Notes: generated by a model from the sequence alone, not told the origin. Shown: positions 41,755 to 50,744, numbered from the stretch's first letter. The stretch: 64,000 bases of DNA from Niastella soli (GCF_017742245.1 NZ_JAGHKO010000014.1:248001-312000), one strand, 5' to 3'. A program made the numbers and translations.

Positions 41755-42504
41755 TCACACTTTCTGCTTCGCGGTAAGAAACTCCAGGAACTTTTCCAAT
41801 CCTTTTCGCTTATTAGGCGTTAGTTCGTAGCTGATGTGTTCTGTATAATATTTATGAAGATCAAAAACAGGGTATGGGTTTTCTTCCACCGCCTGCGCTA
41901 TATGTTGCAACCCCAGCTTATTGCCTTCATTAAAACCTTCAATAAAATCGGCTGGTAATTGTTTATTACTCACCCAGGCGGCAAAAACAAAGGGCAAACC
42001 GGTCATTTCTATCCAGGCTTCGCCCAGATCATAGATATAAGGAGATACCTTGCGTTGCTGCAATGCGCGGTCACCAATGACCACCCCGGCAGTAGTGCCT
42101 TTTATTTGAGAGCGGTAGTCTTCTTTCGTATCTATCAGCTCGGGTTCTATTTTCCAGAACTTGCGCAATAACACTTTGGCCAGCGCCACCGATGTACGGC
42201 TCTGGTAATCGAGTAGTACTTTTTCTACCTTCTCTAACGGAACTTCACTAAAAATAGCCACCGAAGCCACAGGACTTTCACAACCAATACAGTAATCAGT
42301 TATAATATGATGCTCTTTCAGGTGCGGGATCACCGCCACAGGGACCAGGCCTACATCAATTGTGCCCTCTACCAGCATGCGGGCAATATTTGCCGGGTAA
42401 TCTTCGATCAGCAACAGTTGGTCTACCACCGCCGCACGCTGAATTCCATAAATTAAAGGCTTCGTATTGAGATAATTAACAATTCCAACCTTAATCTTAT
42501 TCAA
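41755..42504 (-). CDS. mqnA: Chorismate dehydratase MqnA (futalosine menaquinone pathway)
   Basis: First enzyme of the futalosine route to menaquinone, converting chorismate to 3-enolpyruvylbenzoate. The fold is periplasmic-binding-protein-like. Landmarks: KIKVGIVNYLNTKPLIYGI at the N-terminus, GTIDVGLVPVAVIP, YCIGCESPVASVAIFS, LDYQSRTSVALAKVLL, GTTAGVVIGDRAL and the C-terminal YTEHISYELTPNKRKGLEKF. The reading frame opens at a GTG (42525), but that codon overlaps the gene's own -7 box (TACCTTTG). The message must begin further in, and the TTG at 42504 (MNKIKVG) is the best start. It is divergent from purB with overlapping promoters. Other mqn genes are not in the window. Confidence 0.93.
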   Translation of the reverse strand: MNKIKVGIVNYLNTKPLIYGIQRAAVVDQLLLIEDYPANIARMLVEGTIDVGLVPVAVIPHLKEHHIITDYCIGCESPVASVAIFSEVPLEKVEKVLLDYQSRTSVALAKVLLRKFWKIEPELIDTKEDYRSQIKGTTAGVVIGDRALQQRKVSPYIYDLGEAWIEMTGLPFVFAAWVSNKQLPADFIEGFNEGNKLGLQHIAQAVEENPYPVFDLHKYYTEHISYELTPNKRKGLEKFLEFLTAKQKV

Positions 42505-42510
42505 TTGATT

Positions 42511-42518
42511 TAATTTTG
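42511..42518 (+). promoter_or_regulatory. -7 box for purB
   Basis: TAATTTTG fits TAnnTTTG. No TTG stands at the expected -33 position. The predicted message starts near 42524, inside the opposing mqnA promoter, and leaves a leader of about 40 bases before ATG 42564. Confidence 0.5.
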
Positions 42519-42524
42519 CGGGCA

Positions 42525-42554
42525 CAAAGGTACTCGACGTATCTTAATAAACAA
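42525..42554 (-). promoter_or_regulatory. mqnA promoter
   Basis: Read on the minus strand: TTG (42554-42552), exactly 19 bases, TACCTTTG (42532-42525). This is a perfect TTG-N19-TAnnTTTG match. It overlaps the purB start region, so RNA polymerase can occupy only one of the two promoters at a time. Confidence 0.8.
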
Positions 42555-42563
42555 CAATTGTTC

Positions 42564-43910
42564 ATGGAACTAAAAGCACTCACGGCCATCTCCCCTATTG
42601 ACGGTCGCTATCGTCATCAGGTTCAACATCTTGACGAATATTTCTCTGAATTCGCATTAATTAAATACCGCGTACTGGTAGAAGTGGAATATGTGCGGTT
42701 CCTGGCCGACAAAAAATTCTTCTCGCTTTCTGCGGCGCAGAAAAAAGCCCTGCAGGAGGTTTGTGATAACTTCTCCGTTGACGACGCCCTTAAAATAAAG
42801 GACACGGAAAAGATCACCAATCACGACGTAAAAGCTGTAGAATACTTTCTAAAAGAAAAAATGGCTGCAATGGATGCCGAAGCCATCCAGGAATGGGTGC
42901 ATTTTGGCCTTACCTCGCAGGATATTAATAATACCGCCATTCCGCTTTCGTGGAAACAGGCTATCGAGATCGAATACCTGCCCGCCGTACTGAACTTCAA
43001 CCGGCAGCTGGAGATCCTGGCTACCGAATGGAAAGAAGTCCCCATGCTGGCCCATACCCATGGCCAGCCTGCCAGTCCAACCCGGTTAGGCAAGGAGATC
43101 ATGGTGTTTGTAGAACGCATCGGCAACCAGGTAGAACAGGTTATTCAGGTGCCCGTTACCGCCAAATTCGGCGGTGCTACCGGTAACTTCAACGCCCATG
43201 CGGTGGCCTTCCCCGGTAAAGACTGGGTGGCTTTTGGTAACGAATTCGTAGAAGGCGTACTGGGTCTGCAACGCCAGCAGTTCACTACCCAAATTGAACA
43301 CTACGACAACCTGGCCGCTCACTTTGATGCCATGAAACGCATCAACAACATCCTGATCGATCTTTGTCGCGATATCTGGACTTACATTTCCATGGAATAC
43401 TTTAAACAGCGTACGCTGAAGGGCGAAATAGGCTCCAGCGCCATGCCGCATAAAGTGAACCCCATCGACTTTGAAAATGCCGAAGGCAATCTCGGCATAG
43501 CCAATGCCTTGCTGGAACACCTGGCCGCCAAATTGCCGGTGAGCCGTCTGCAACGCGATCTTACCGATTCAACCGTTTTGCGTAACATCGGCGTGCCGTT
43601 TGCACACATCATTATCGCTATAAAATCAATCGAAAAAGGATTAAGTAAACTGGTGTTGAATTCCAATGCGCTCAATGCCGACCTGGAAGAAAACTGGGCG
43701 GTAGTGGCCGAAGGCATTCAAACCATCCTGCGCCGCGAAAACTACCCGCAGCCTTATGAGGCGCTTAAAGAACTGACCCGTGGCAAGAATGGAATTAACC
43801 AGGAAAGTATTCACGAGTTTATTGATGGACTGAAAGTGTCTGCTACTATTAAAAAGGAATTGAAGAAAATTACACCGCAGAATTATACGGGGGTGAACCC
43901 GGAATTTTAA
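42564..43910 (+). CDS. purB: Adenylosuccinate lyase
   Basis: Purine biosynthesis enzyme that cleaves adenylosuccinate and SAICAR, releasing fumarate. At 448 residues it has the fumarase/aspartase superfamily signature GSSAMPHKVNPIDFENAEGN near residue 290, preceded by the THGQPASPTRLGKE loop (about 155-168), and HFGLTSQDINNTAIP near 113-127. The E. coli-type (long) PurB with ISPIDGRYRHQV at the N-terminus is recognisable. I start at ATG 42564 (MELKALTAISPIDGRY). A TTG 48 bases upstream lies inside the -7 box and cannot be the start. It is divergent from mqnA, with a hairpin terminator directly behind it. Confidence 0.97.
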   Translation: MELKALTAISPIDGRYRHQVQHLDEYFSEFALIKYRVLVEVEYVRFLADKKFFSLSAAQKKALQEVCDNFSVDDALKIKDTEKITNHDVKAVEYFLKEKMAAMDAEAIQEWVHFGLTSQDINNTAIPLSWKQAIEIEYLPAVLNFNRQLEILATEWKEVPMLAHTHGQPASPTRLGKEIMVFVERIGNQVEQVIQVPVTAKFGGATGNFNAHAVAFPGKDWVAFGNEFVEGVLGLQRQQFTTQIEHYDNLAAHFDAMKRINNILIDLCRDIWTYISMEYFKQRTLKGEIGSSAMPHKVNPIDFENAEGNLGIANALLEHLAAKLPVSRLQRDLTDSTVLRNIGVPFAHIIIAIKSIEKGLSKLVLNSNALNADLEENWAVVAEGIQTILRRENYPQPYEALKELTRGKNGINQESIHEFIDGLKVSATIKKELKKITPQNYTGVNPEF

Positions 43911-43914
43911 ATAA

Positions 43915-43950
43915 TTGACCAGTTGATCAGGTAACTGATCAACTGGTCAA
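43915..43950. terminator. Bidirectional hairpin between purB and the double GNAT gene
   Basis: TTGACCAGTTGATCAG (43915-43930), loop GTAA, then CTGATCAACTGGTCAA (43935-43950): a perfect 16-bp stem. It is built from the same TGATCAAC/TGGTCAAC words that recur in many gaps of the window, so a repeat word seems to have been used as a terminator. The T runs are weak. Confidence 0.6.
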
Positions 43951-43954
43951 CTAA

Positions 43955-44992
43955 TTAACTGGTCAACCGGTTAACTTTATATCTCCACCAATACATATCC
44001 CCTTTCTGTTCAAACCGGTTAAACCCATTCTTTTCTACCACCCGAATAGAAGGCTTATTGCCGGCATTTGTTTCTGCCAGCACAGTGGTAATATCTGATC
44101 GGCGGCAAGCCCATTTCAACAGTCCTTTTACGGCCTCGGTCATATAACCTTTGCGCTGCATGTTAGGCATGGTGCCATAACCGATCTCTACACAGCCGTC
44201 CATCGTGGGCGGACCTTTAAACCCGATCTCGGCTACAATAGTGCGGCTTAATTTATCAACGACCAGCCAGAAGGTGTAAAAGAGATAATCGGGTGAAGGC
44301 GCCTTTCGCATCAATGGCAATGTTTCCTTTACTACCCTGTCATGCACGGGTGGCGCCATGGCGCGGCCAAAAGGTGTCAGGTTCAGCGTCTTTTCCAATT
44401 CATCATTGCTCTTGCAGTATAACTCTAATTGTGGAATGGTAAGTGGAAATAAATGAAGGCGTTCTGTTTCTATAACATCGGGGGTGCTGCTGGTAAAATA
44501 ACACAGGGTCTTATTGCCTTCCTGAATATTGGGTTGTTGTTCAAACCCACACCGAAGCAATACTTTTTGCGAGGCAATGTTGGCGGTTTCTGTTATCGCC
44601 ACTATGCGCGACAATTTCATCACCTCAAAAGCATACTGTTTGCCGGCAATGGTGCTTTCAGTAGCATATCCCTTGCCCCAGTAATCTTTTAACAAGGCAT
44701 ACCCTAACTGTATTTCCTTATGCCGTTTGGCATCAACGCTTTCAACGGGGATAATGGCAAAGGAGCCAATAAAAGCGCCGGTCGCTTTTTCATCCATGGC
44801 CCAGCGGCCCATCAGTGGATGTTGCTCATAGTAAATGATATTCCGCCTTAAAAACAGCGAACATTCCTTTCGGTCGCGAGCCTCGCGGATATACCGCATC
44901 AACTCCGGATCTCCATTCAGCCGAAAGAAATTTTCTTCGTCTTCAAATGTGTACCGTCGTATTATTAACCGCTCTGTTTCGAATATAACCAT
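43955..44992 (-). CDS. Tandem GNAT acetyltransferase (two RimJ/RimL-like domains)
   Basis: A 345-residue fusion of two acetyltransferase domains. The first (about 1-165) is RimJ/RimL-like: ETERLIIRRYTFEDEENFF, LGYALLKDYWGKGYATES for acetyl-CoA, NIASQKVLLRCGF. The second (about 172-340) repeats the plan: ETERLHLFPLTIPQLELY, IGYGTMPNMQRKGYMTEAVKGLL and NKPSIRVVEKNGF. Both CoA loops look intact, so both halves may be active. Two-domain GNATs exist in antibiotic resistance and mycothiol synthesis, but nothing here indicates such a role. It is convergent with purB. Confidence 0.9.
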   Translation of the reverse strand: MVIFETERLIIRRYTFEDEENFFRLNGDPELMRYIREARDRKECSLFLRRNIIYYEQHPLMGRWAMDEKATGAFIGSFAIIPVESVDAKRHKEIQLGYALLKDYWGKGYATESTIAGKQYAFEVMKLSRIVAITETANIASQKVLLRCGFEQQPNIQEGNKTLCYFTSSTPDVIETERLHLFPLTIPQLELYCKSNDELEKTLNLTPFGRAMAPPVHDRVVKETLPLMRKAPSPDYLFYTFWLVVDKLSRTIVAEIGFKGPPTMDGCVEIGYGTMPNMQRKGYMTEAVKGLLKWACRRSDITTVLAETNAGNKPSIRVVEKNGFNRFEQKGDMYWWRYKVNRLTS

Positions 44993-45083
44993 GCTTACTA
45001 AGTTAAACTTTCTTAGTTCGTGGTTAGGGGTAAGCTAAAGTAAGGTTCGCCATTGAGTGTAGAATAATCAGAATGCAAAAGCG

Positions 45084-45180
45084 TTCCTGACTGGTCGTGC
45101 TCAAAGTGAGCACCAGACCTGTCAGGTCCAAGACATCAAACTAAAAGTGCAAGACTCAATGATGGACCTTACAGGTCTGC
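45084..45180. repeat. GACCTG palindrome element, dispersed copy 2
   Basis: AGACCTGTCAGGTCC at 45113-45127 and GGACCTTACAGGTCT at 45164-45178 are the two ends of one unit. A further CCTGACTGGTC with a GTGCTCAAAGTGAGCAC hairpin stands in front. The right end lies six bases from the prfC stop codon. Confidence 0.75.
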
Positions 45181-45185
45181 AAATC

Positions 45186-46781
45186 TTAAACCGCCTCCTT
45201 ATGGATCTCGCTCGTAAAGTGGAACTCGATATCCGGGTTGTTGCTGCGTTCGGTATTCAGGAACCATTCGCTTTGCGCCAGGTATACCAGGTGGCCATCT
45301 TTATCGGTGGCTATGTTGTTCGATTTGAAACGGGTGAACTCGTCCAGCTTTTTAGGATCGGCACTGGTGATCCAGCAAGCCTTATAGTAAGGCATTGTTC
45401 TAAATTCGCACGAAGCGCCATACTCCTGCAACAGGCGGTACTGGATCACTTCAAACTGCAGGTCGCCCACACAGCCAATGATCTTTTTATTACCCCCAAA
45501 CTGGGTGAACAGCTGGGCCACCCCCTCATCAGTAAGCTGTAAAAGACCTTTCTCCAATTGCTTGGTTTTCATCGGATCTTTGTTGATCACCTCTTTAAAT
45601 ATTTCCGGAGAGAAAGAAGGAATACCGGTATAGTAAAAATCTTCTCCTTCGGTAAGCGTATCACCGATCTTGAAGTTGCCTGTATCAAACAAACCAACCA
45701 CATCGCCGGCATAGGCTTCTTCAATCACATCTTTATCGCGGGCCATGAAGGTGTAAGGGTTGCTGAAACGCACATCCTTATCCAACCGTACGTGGTGAAA
45801 GTATTTGTTCCGCTCGAACTTGCCACTGCAAACGCGTAAAAAGGCAATCCGGTCGCGGTGTTTGGGGTCGAGGTTGGCGTGGATCTTGAAAATAAAACCC
45901 GAGAATTTATCTTCTGTGGGCGGTATTTCCCGTACTGACGTCGCACGCGGACGCGGTACCGGCGCAATGCGGATAAATGTATCCAGCATTTCCTTTACTC
46001 CGAAGTTGTTGATGGCGGAGCCAAAGAAAACCGGCGCTACTTTACCTGCCAGGTAATCATGCACGGGCAATTCGCCGTATACGCCATCCACCAGTTCCAC
46101 ATCTTCCCGCAGGATCGTAGCATCTTTCTCCCCTACCTTTTCATCGAGCAACGTCAGGCTAAGGTCTGAGATACTTACGGTATCATCATCGGTAGCCTTG
46201 GTATTGGCGGTGAAAAGCAACAGGTTTTTATCGTGCAGGTTGTATACCCCTTTAAAATCCTTACCACTGTTAATGGGCAGGGTCATGGGGTGCAGGGAGA
46301 TCTTTAATTCGTTCTCTATTTCTTCCAGCAGGTCGAACCGGTTTTTACCGTCCCGGTCCATTTTATTGATGAACACGATCACCGGGGTATCGCGCATGCG
46401 GCAAACTTCCATCAGGCGGCGGGTCTGTTCCTCCACCCCGTTCACGCTGTCAACCACCAGAATAACGCTGTCAACCGCGGTAAGGGTGCGGTATGTATCT
46501 TCCGCAAAGTCCTTGTGACCGGGGGTATCGAGCAGGTTGATGAGAATATTTTTATATTCAAAACTCATTACCGACGTGGCTACCGAGATACCTCTCTGAC
46601 GCTCAATTTCCATAAAGTCACTGGTAGCGTGTTTTTTGATCTTGTTGCTTTTTACCGCCCCGGCCGTTTGAATGGCGCCCCCAAACAGGAGGAATTTCTC
46701 GGTAAGCGTGGTTTTACCGGCATCAGGGTGCGAGATAATAGCAAAAGTGCGTCGTTTATGAATTTCGTTATTGTATTTCAT
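45186..46781 (-). CDS. prfC: Peptide chain release factor 3
   Basis: GTPase that recycles RF1/RF2 from the ribosome after termination. The 531-residue length and the sequence agree with RF3 rather than [23 protein letters not shown] (G1), an [11 protein letters not shown] switch [17 protein letters not shown] (G3, RF3-specific), [17 protein letters not shown] (G4), and domains II/III with [11 protein letters not shown] and [15 protein letters not shown]. The family start [20 protein letters not shown] fixes the ATG. A -7 box TACCTTTG lies at 46829-46836 on the minus strand, about 47 bases upstream. Confidence 0.97.
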   Translation of the reverse strand: MKYNNEIHKRRTFAIISHPDAGKTTLTEKFLLFGGAIQTAGAVKSNKIKKHATSDFMEIERQRGISVATSVMSFEYKNILINLLDTPGHKDFAEDTYRTLTAVDSVILVVDSVNGVEEQTRRLMEVCRMRDTPVIVFINKMDRDGKNRFDLLEEIENELKISLHPMTLPINSGKDFKGVYNLHDKNLLLFTANTKATDDDTVSISDLSLTLLDEKVGEKDATILREDVELVDGVYGELPVHDYLAGKVAPVFFGSAINNFGVKEMLDTFIRIAPVPRPRATSVREIPPTEDKFSGFIFKIHANLDPKHRDRIAFLRVCSGKFERNKYFHHVRLDKDVRFSNPYTFMARDKDVIEEAYAGDVVGLFDTGNFKIGDTLTEGEDFYYTGIPSFSPEIFKEVINKDPMKTKQLEKGLLQLTDEGVAQLFTQFGGNKKIIGCVGDLQFEVIQYRLLQEYGASCEFRTMPYYKACWITSADPKKLDEFTRFKSNNIATDKDGHLVYLAQSEWFLNTERSNNPDIEFHFTSEIHKEAV

Positions 46782-46828
46782 TGTGTTATAATCTGTCAGG
46801 AGGCAGTATCTAGCCTCGAAAATTGGCG

Positions 46829-46861
46829 CAAAGGTAACATTTTAAAGGGTAATTTTATCAA
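46829..46861 (-). promoter_or_regulatory. Probable prfC promoter
   Basis: On the minus strand TACCTTTG (46836-46829) is a full -7 match. The nearest TTG (46861-46859) is 22 bases away, three more than ideal. The leader is about 43 bases. Confidence 0.5.
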
Positions 46862-46890
46862 TGTCGCCCCTAACCAGCACCAATCCCAAC

Positions 46891-47787
46891 ATGAAAAAAT
46901 TACAAATACTGATCTGTGTAATACTGGGCAGCCTTTTTGCCCGGTCCCAGCCCCTTGAAGAGCTGGTGCAGGACGTGCAGGCGCATAAAACTTCCATGAC
47001 CCAATTAAGGGCCCTTTTTTCGAAACATCCTTCCTACGAAGACGCGAGTGAGTTTGGATATAATTTTGCGATGCTGGGTCAGCGGACTGATAAAGCTGAA
47101 TTTCATTATACCCTGGCGGATAGTATAACCCGGCGGATGACAGTAGAGACCACCTACAAAAAGGATCAGGTTGGTTATATAAAAATTAAAGGCCAGTATT
47201 ACGATAAAACAGCTGGCACATTCATCTGGCAGACTGCCTATACCTACGTTGATACGCCCTTTACCAACCAGATGCTGGAGGCTTACAACAAAATACACCA
47301 GACCCAATTTACCTGGAAAGACTTGTACGAAGACAGTTGCAAAGGTTTTTTCATAAACATGAGCGGCAGTGATTTCGCCGATTCTGCCTTTGATGCGGAG
47401 GGAAATTTTAAAGATAGAATAATCCTTAGCAGGCCCATGAAGCTGGAATTTTACCCCCTGATAAAAAGGCGTGACCACAACGCTATTATTAAAAACTGCC
47501 TGTCGTTTAACCCCGCCCGCAAAGCCTATGGCGCGGTTTGTTTGTATGCCTTGCAACAACTGGGTGAACCCTTGTCAAAAACAGAAAAACATTTATTAAG
47601 GAAATGCCGGCGATGCCGGGAAAAGGTGTTGTATGATGCCAGCACAGATCTCATCGACCTGGTTAAAGTAAGGGCATTACTTGGTTCCAATAAACACATG
47701 CGAGAGGAGTGCCGCTGGTTACTACTTCCCAATCAACCTAAAACTCAAACTTCTGAACAGTTGCATCATTCAACACATGTCCGATAA
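46891..47787 (+). CDS. Exported hypothetical protein, about 298 aa
   Basis: The N-terminus MKKLQILICVILGSLFARSQ is a signal peptide. The frame extends upstream to an ATG at 46861, but the short form places the signal peptide at the start and is preferred. The mature protein is unfamiliar to me: a helical first part (LVQDVQAHKTSMTQLRALFS), a strand-rich centre (KDQVGYIKIKGQYYDKTAGT, TFIWQTAYTYVDTPF) and a Cys/Arg-rich segment (LLRKCRRCREKVL). The last 50 bases overlap the end of the convergent MgtC gene, which is unusual and means the two 3' ends overlap as antisense. A periplasmic location is predicted. Confidence 0.7.
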   Translation: MKKLQILICVILGSLFARSQPLEELVQDVQAHKTSMTQLRALFSKHPSYEDASEFGYNFAMLGQRTDKAEFHYTLADSITRRMTVETTYKKDQVGYIKIKGQYYDKTAGTFIWQTAYTYVDTPFTNQMLEAYNKIHQTQFTWKDLYEDSCKGFFINMSGSDFADSAFDAEGNFKDRIILSRPMKLEFYPLIKRRDHNAIIKNCLSFNPARKAYGAVCLYALQQLGEPLSKTEKHLLRKCRRCREKVLYDASTDLIDLVKVRALLGSNKHMREECRWLLLPNQPKTQTSEQLHHSTHVR

Positions 47788-48370
47788 AAGCATCGTGGTT
47801 CTTTCGGGAGCCGCCTGCTTCCCAGGTAGCTTTACAGGTCTGATCTTCGCGGCATAGTTTCCCGCGCTTGTATTTGAGGTGGTATCGTTTCATCAGGTCT
47901 TCAAAATGCTCAAACACCTTATCGTGGTAGGGACAAGTGATCTCATACATATTCACGCGATTGATCTTATCGATCCAGGCTTCAATAATTTTGAAAGACT
48001 GTAAAATACCTACCAGCAAAATACTTCCGCCCAGGGCTATATACTCATGACCAGCCCCCACACCTATTCCCAGGGCTGCCGTTGCCCAGATCGTAGCGGC
48101 CGTGGTAACGCCATTGATACCGGTGCCCCCCATAAAGATCACCCCGGCACCCACAAAACCGATCCCGGTCACAATGTTACTGGCTATACGGTCGGGCGAG
48201 GTACGCATGCCGATCTCCATGGAAAAAATGGTAAACAGCGTGGCTCCCAAACAGATCAGCATCAGCGTGCGCAAACCGGCAGATTTATTATGATATTCCC
48301 GCTCGGCGCCAATAATGCCACCGATCACAACGGCGATCAAAAGCTTTATTACTATATCTAGCGTATCCAT
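47738..48370 (-). CDS. MgtC/SapB family protein
   Basis: A 210-residue inner-membrane protein. The N-terminal four to five spans match MgtC/SapB: GGIIGAEREYHNKSAGLRTL with the conserved E-R and G-R-T, LICLGATLFTIFS, RIASNIVTGIGFVGAGVIF, GVTTAATIWATAALGIGVG. The C-terminal 65 residues are soluble, as in MgtC, but short and Cys/Lys-rich. MgtC modulates the F1Fo ATPase and Mg2+ stress in pathogens. In environmental bacteria the role is unclear. The coding end overlaps that of the gene at 46891. Confidence 0.92.
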   Translation of the reverse strand: MDTLDIVIKLLIAVVIGGIIGAEREYHNKSAGLRTLMLICLGATLFTIFSMEIGMRTSPDRIASNIVTGIGFVGAGVIFMGGTGINGVTTAATIWATAALGIGVGAGHEYIALGGSILLVGILQSFKIIEAWIDKINRVNMYEITCPYHDKVFEHFEDLMKRYHLKYKRGKLCREDQTCKATWEAGGSRKNHDAFIGHVLNDATVQKFEF

Positions 48371-48398
48371 TTATTGAAGATATTAAAAATTGTATAAT

Positions 48399-48425
48399 CG
48401 TGCCACGGTTCGAAACCCTGGCACG
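48399..48425. other. Imperfect hairpin upstream of the mutarotase gene
   Basis: CGTGCCA-C-GGTT, loop CGA, AACC-C-TGGCACG: eleven pairs with one C-C mismatch. It lies between two divergent genes. It could be an operator or a degenerate terminator. The inner GGTTCGAAACC resembles a tRNA T-arm, but no tRNA surrounds it. Confidence 0.4.
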
Positions 48426-48465
48426 GTTTGCGTCAACTTATCAACTAAACCCCTATCTTTCCATC

Positions 48466-49335
48466 ATGTTTACTATAGAAAACAACCAGGTAAAAGCCGT
48501 TATCAATGCCAAAGGCGCCGAGCTCACCCAATTGATTGTAAAGGAACATCAGCTGGACTATATGTGGGGTGGCGATCCGGCAGTTTGGGGCAAACACTCG
48601 CCCATTTTGTTTCCCATTGTTGGCTCGTTAAAAAACAATACGTATTTCTATAACGGACAATCTTACCAGTTACCCCGCCATGGTTTTGCCCGGGATAAAC
48701 AATTCGCGGTAGAAAGCCAGTCGGCCGATACCATTACTTTTTTATTGCGGAACGATGCCGAGATCGCCACCGTGTATCCCTTTGCGTTTGAACTGCGTGT
48801 GCGCTATACGTTGGTAGAGAATTCCCTGGCAGTTGCCTATGAAGTAGTGAACTGTGGCAAGGAGGAGATGTACTTTTCCGTGGGTGCCCATCCGGCATTT
48901 AAGGTACCTCTCGCCCCTGGTACCGACTATACCGATTACTACCTCGAATTCAATCAGCCGGAGACCGCTCCCCGCTGGCCTATTTCTCCTGATGGACTGA
49001 TAGAACAAACGCCGTTACCCCTGTTACAAAATACCAACCGGCTCAATCTTTCGAAAGACCTGTTTCAAAAAGATGCGCTGGTATTAAAAGGCATGCGTTC
49101 AACTATTGTTACGTTGGGTTCCACCAAAACACCCCGGGGGTTCCGGTTCGACTATCCGGGCTTTCCATTCCTCGGCATCTGGGCCGCCAAAAACGCCGAT
49201 TTTGTTTGTATAGAACCCTGGTGTGGGATCGCTGATAGTGTGGCTACCTCACAACAACTTCAGGAGAAAGAGGGCATCAACAAGCTGGTGGCTGGGGAAA
49301 CTTTCAATCGTACCTGGACAATCTCCCTCCTGTAA
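48466..49335 (+). CDS. Aldose 1-epimerase family protein (LacX-like)
   Basis: A 289-residue galactose-mutarotase-like beta-sandwich. Landmarks: GGDPAVWGKHSPILFPIVGSL near residue 45, LPRHGFARDK (first active-site His region), SVGAHPAFKVPL (catalytic His near residue 150) and CIEPWCGIADS (the Glu that acts as base, near 255). The sequence is of the LacX/YeaD-like branch, which may act on hexose-6-phosphates or other sugars. The frame continues upstream, but MFTIENNQVKAV is the normal family start. A near-match -7 box (TATCTTTC, 48454-48461) ends four bases before this ATG. Confidence 0.9.
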   Translation: MFTIENNQVKAVINAKGAELTQLIVKEHQLDYMWGGDPAVWGKHSPILFPIVGSLKNNTYFYNGQSYQLPRHGFARDKQFAVESQSADTITFLLRNDAEIATVYPFAFELRVRYTLVENSLAVAYEVVNCGKEEMYFSVGAHPAFKVPLAPGTDYTDYYLEFNQPETAPRWPISPDGLIEQTPLPLLQNTNRLNLSKDLFQKDALVLKGMRSTIVTLGSTKTPRGFRFDYPGFPFLGIWAAKNADFVCIEPWCGIADSVATSQQLQEKEGINKLVAGETFNRTWTISLL

Positions 49336-49481
49336 TACAAAAAGGCGGGCAATGGGTAATAGGCAATGGGAAGAAGGCTAAGGGCAAAGAACCGCCAGGC
49401 GGCAAGGTATTCTTCAGCCCCTTCCTTCAGCCAAAGCAACCATTTAACACTACAGCTACTTAATAATCAGTTGCTTCATAT

Positions 49482-49489
49482 TATATTTG
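49482..49489 (+). promoter_or_regulatory. -7 box four bases before the ABC permease start
   Basis: TATATTTG fits TAnnTTTG and ends four bases before ATG 49494. The -33 region is poor. It predicts a leaderless or nearly leaderless transcript. Confidence 0.45.
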
Positions 49490-49493
49490 ACTT

Positions 49494-50744
49494 ATGCGCC
49501 GAGTCCTTGAAATATTGGGCAGTAGCCTGAACCTAACCTGGCAGGAATTCAAAAGCCATAAAATTCGCACCTTGCTCTCACTGACCGGGGTGGCCTTTGG
49601 TATCTTTTGTATTATCAGCGTGCTGGCCACGGTAGACAGTCTGGAATACCAGGTGCAAAAAGACATCAAAGCCCTTGGCACCAACACCGTGTACATCGAC
49701 AAATGGGTGTATGCCGGTGGTCCCGATTATCCCTGGTGGCGCTATGTAAAACGCCCTTCCCCTTCGTACGAGGAAATGCAGCTCCTGAAACAAAAAGTAC
49801 CTGCCGCATCCAACGTGGCTTTCAATATCAATACCAACAGTTATGTAGGGTTCGAGAACGATGTCATCAACAGTGTGAACTACTATGGCATCACCGATGA
49901 GTTTGTAAATATTCAACCCGTAGATATTGAACTGGGCCGTTACCTGCAACCCGCCGATTACGACTTTGCCGCCAATGTGATCGTAATGGGATATACCATT
50001 GCAGAAACGCTTTTTGGCAAACCTGAAAAAGCAGTGGGCCAAACCGTTGTTTTAAAACAAGGTAAACGGGCCCTGGTGGTCGGACTGATAAAAAAACAAG
50101 GTAAAAGCTTTGTGGGTGGTTGGGAATATGACAACAGCATCTTAATGCCGCTGGGTTTTATGAAAGAAATGGTGCGGGAGAAAACCAGCAATCCGATCAT
50201 TATGGTGCAGGGTAAGGAGTCGGTCCCAATGGAACAACTGCGCGATGAGCTCACCGGCGCCATGCGGTCCATCCGTAAACTGAGACCCACTCAGGAAGAT
50301 GATTTCGCCCTCAACGATATCGATGCCTTTAGCAGTTTTGCCAGTGAGATCTTTGGCGGCATCAATAAAGGCGGCTGGTCTATTGCCATCCTCTCGCTCA
50401 TTGTAGGCATGTTTGGTGTGGCCAATATCATGTTCGTGACCGTGCGGGAACGTACCTCCCAGATCGGACTGAAAAAAGCCATCGGCGCCAAACGCTCCGT
50501 TATATTGACCGAATTCCTGCTCGAAAGCGCGTTCCTGTGTATCATGGGCGGCTTGTTGGGGCTTATCATAGTGTTCCTGCTTACCCTGGCCTCCAAGGCC
50601 ATCTTTGGGTTTGCAGTGTTTATTGCACCCGGCATTCTGGTACTGGCCATTTCCATTTGTATCATTGTAGGGGTCTTAGCTGGGATAATTCCTGCGTCAA
50701 TTGCTGCTAAAATGGATCCTGTTGTAGCTATAAGGAGTAAGTAA
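49494..50744 (+). CDS. ABC transporter permease (MacB/FtsX type)
   Basis: A 416-residue permease with four spans. Span 1 is near residues 22-43 (IRTLLSLTGVAFGIFCIISVL). A large periplasmic MacB_PCD domain follows (about 45-285) with YPWWRYVKRPSPSYEEM and VIVMGYTIAETLFGKPEKAVGQ. FtsX spans come after (GWSIAILSLIVGMFGVANIMFV, SAFLCIMGGLLGLIIVFLLTLAS, FIAPGILVLAISICIIVGVLAGIIPA). QIGLKKAIGAKRSVI is the coupling helix that meets the ATPase. No ATPase gene is adjacent, so it must use one encoded elsewhere. Export of a lipid, peptide or drug is typical of the class. The specific substrate is unknown. Confidence 0.9.
   Translation: MRRVLEILGSSLNLTWQEFKSHKIRTLLSLTGVAFGIFCIISVLATVDSLEYQVQKDIKALGTNTVYIDKWVYAGGPDYPWWRYVKRPSPSYEEMQLLKQKVPAASNVAFNINTNSYVGFENDVINSVNYYGITDEFVNIQPVDIELGRYLQPADYDFAANVIVMGYTIAETLFGKPEKAVGQTVVLKQGKRALVVGLIKKQGKSFVGGWEYDNSILMPLGFMKEMVREKTSNPIIMVQGKESVPMEQLRDELTGAMRSIRKLRPTQEDDFALNDIDAFSSFASEIFGGINKGGWSIAILSLIVGMFGVANIMFVTVRERTSQIGLKKAIGAKRSVILTEFLLESAFLCIMGGLLGLIIVFLLTLASKAIFGFAVFIAPGILVLAISICIIVGVLAGIIPASIAAKMDPVVAIRSK

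Noticed and set aside
42516-42563. N-terminal extension of PurB from a TTG start
   Set aside because: The TTG is the end of the -7 box, and the family begins at MELKALTAISPIDGRY.
48399-48425. tRNA gene (GGTTCGAAACC T-arm-like motif)
   Set aside because: The T-arm stem has a mismatch, and there is no acceptor, D or anticodon arm around it. It is a plain hairpin.
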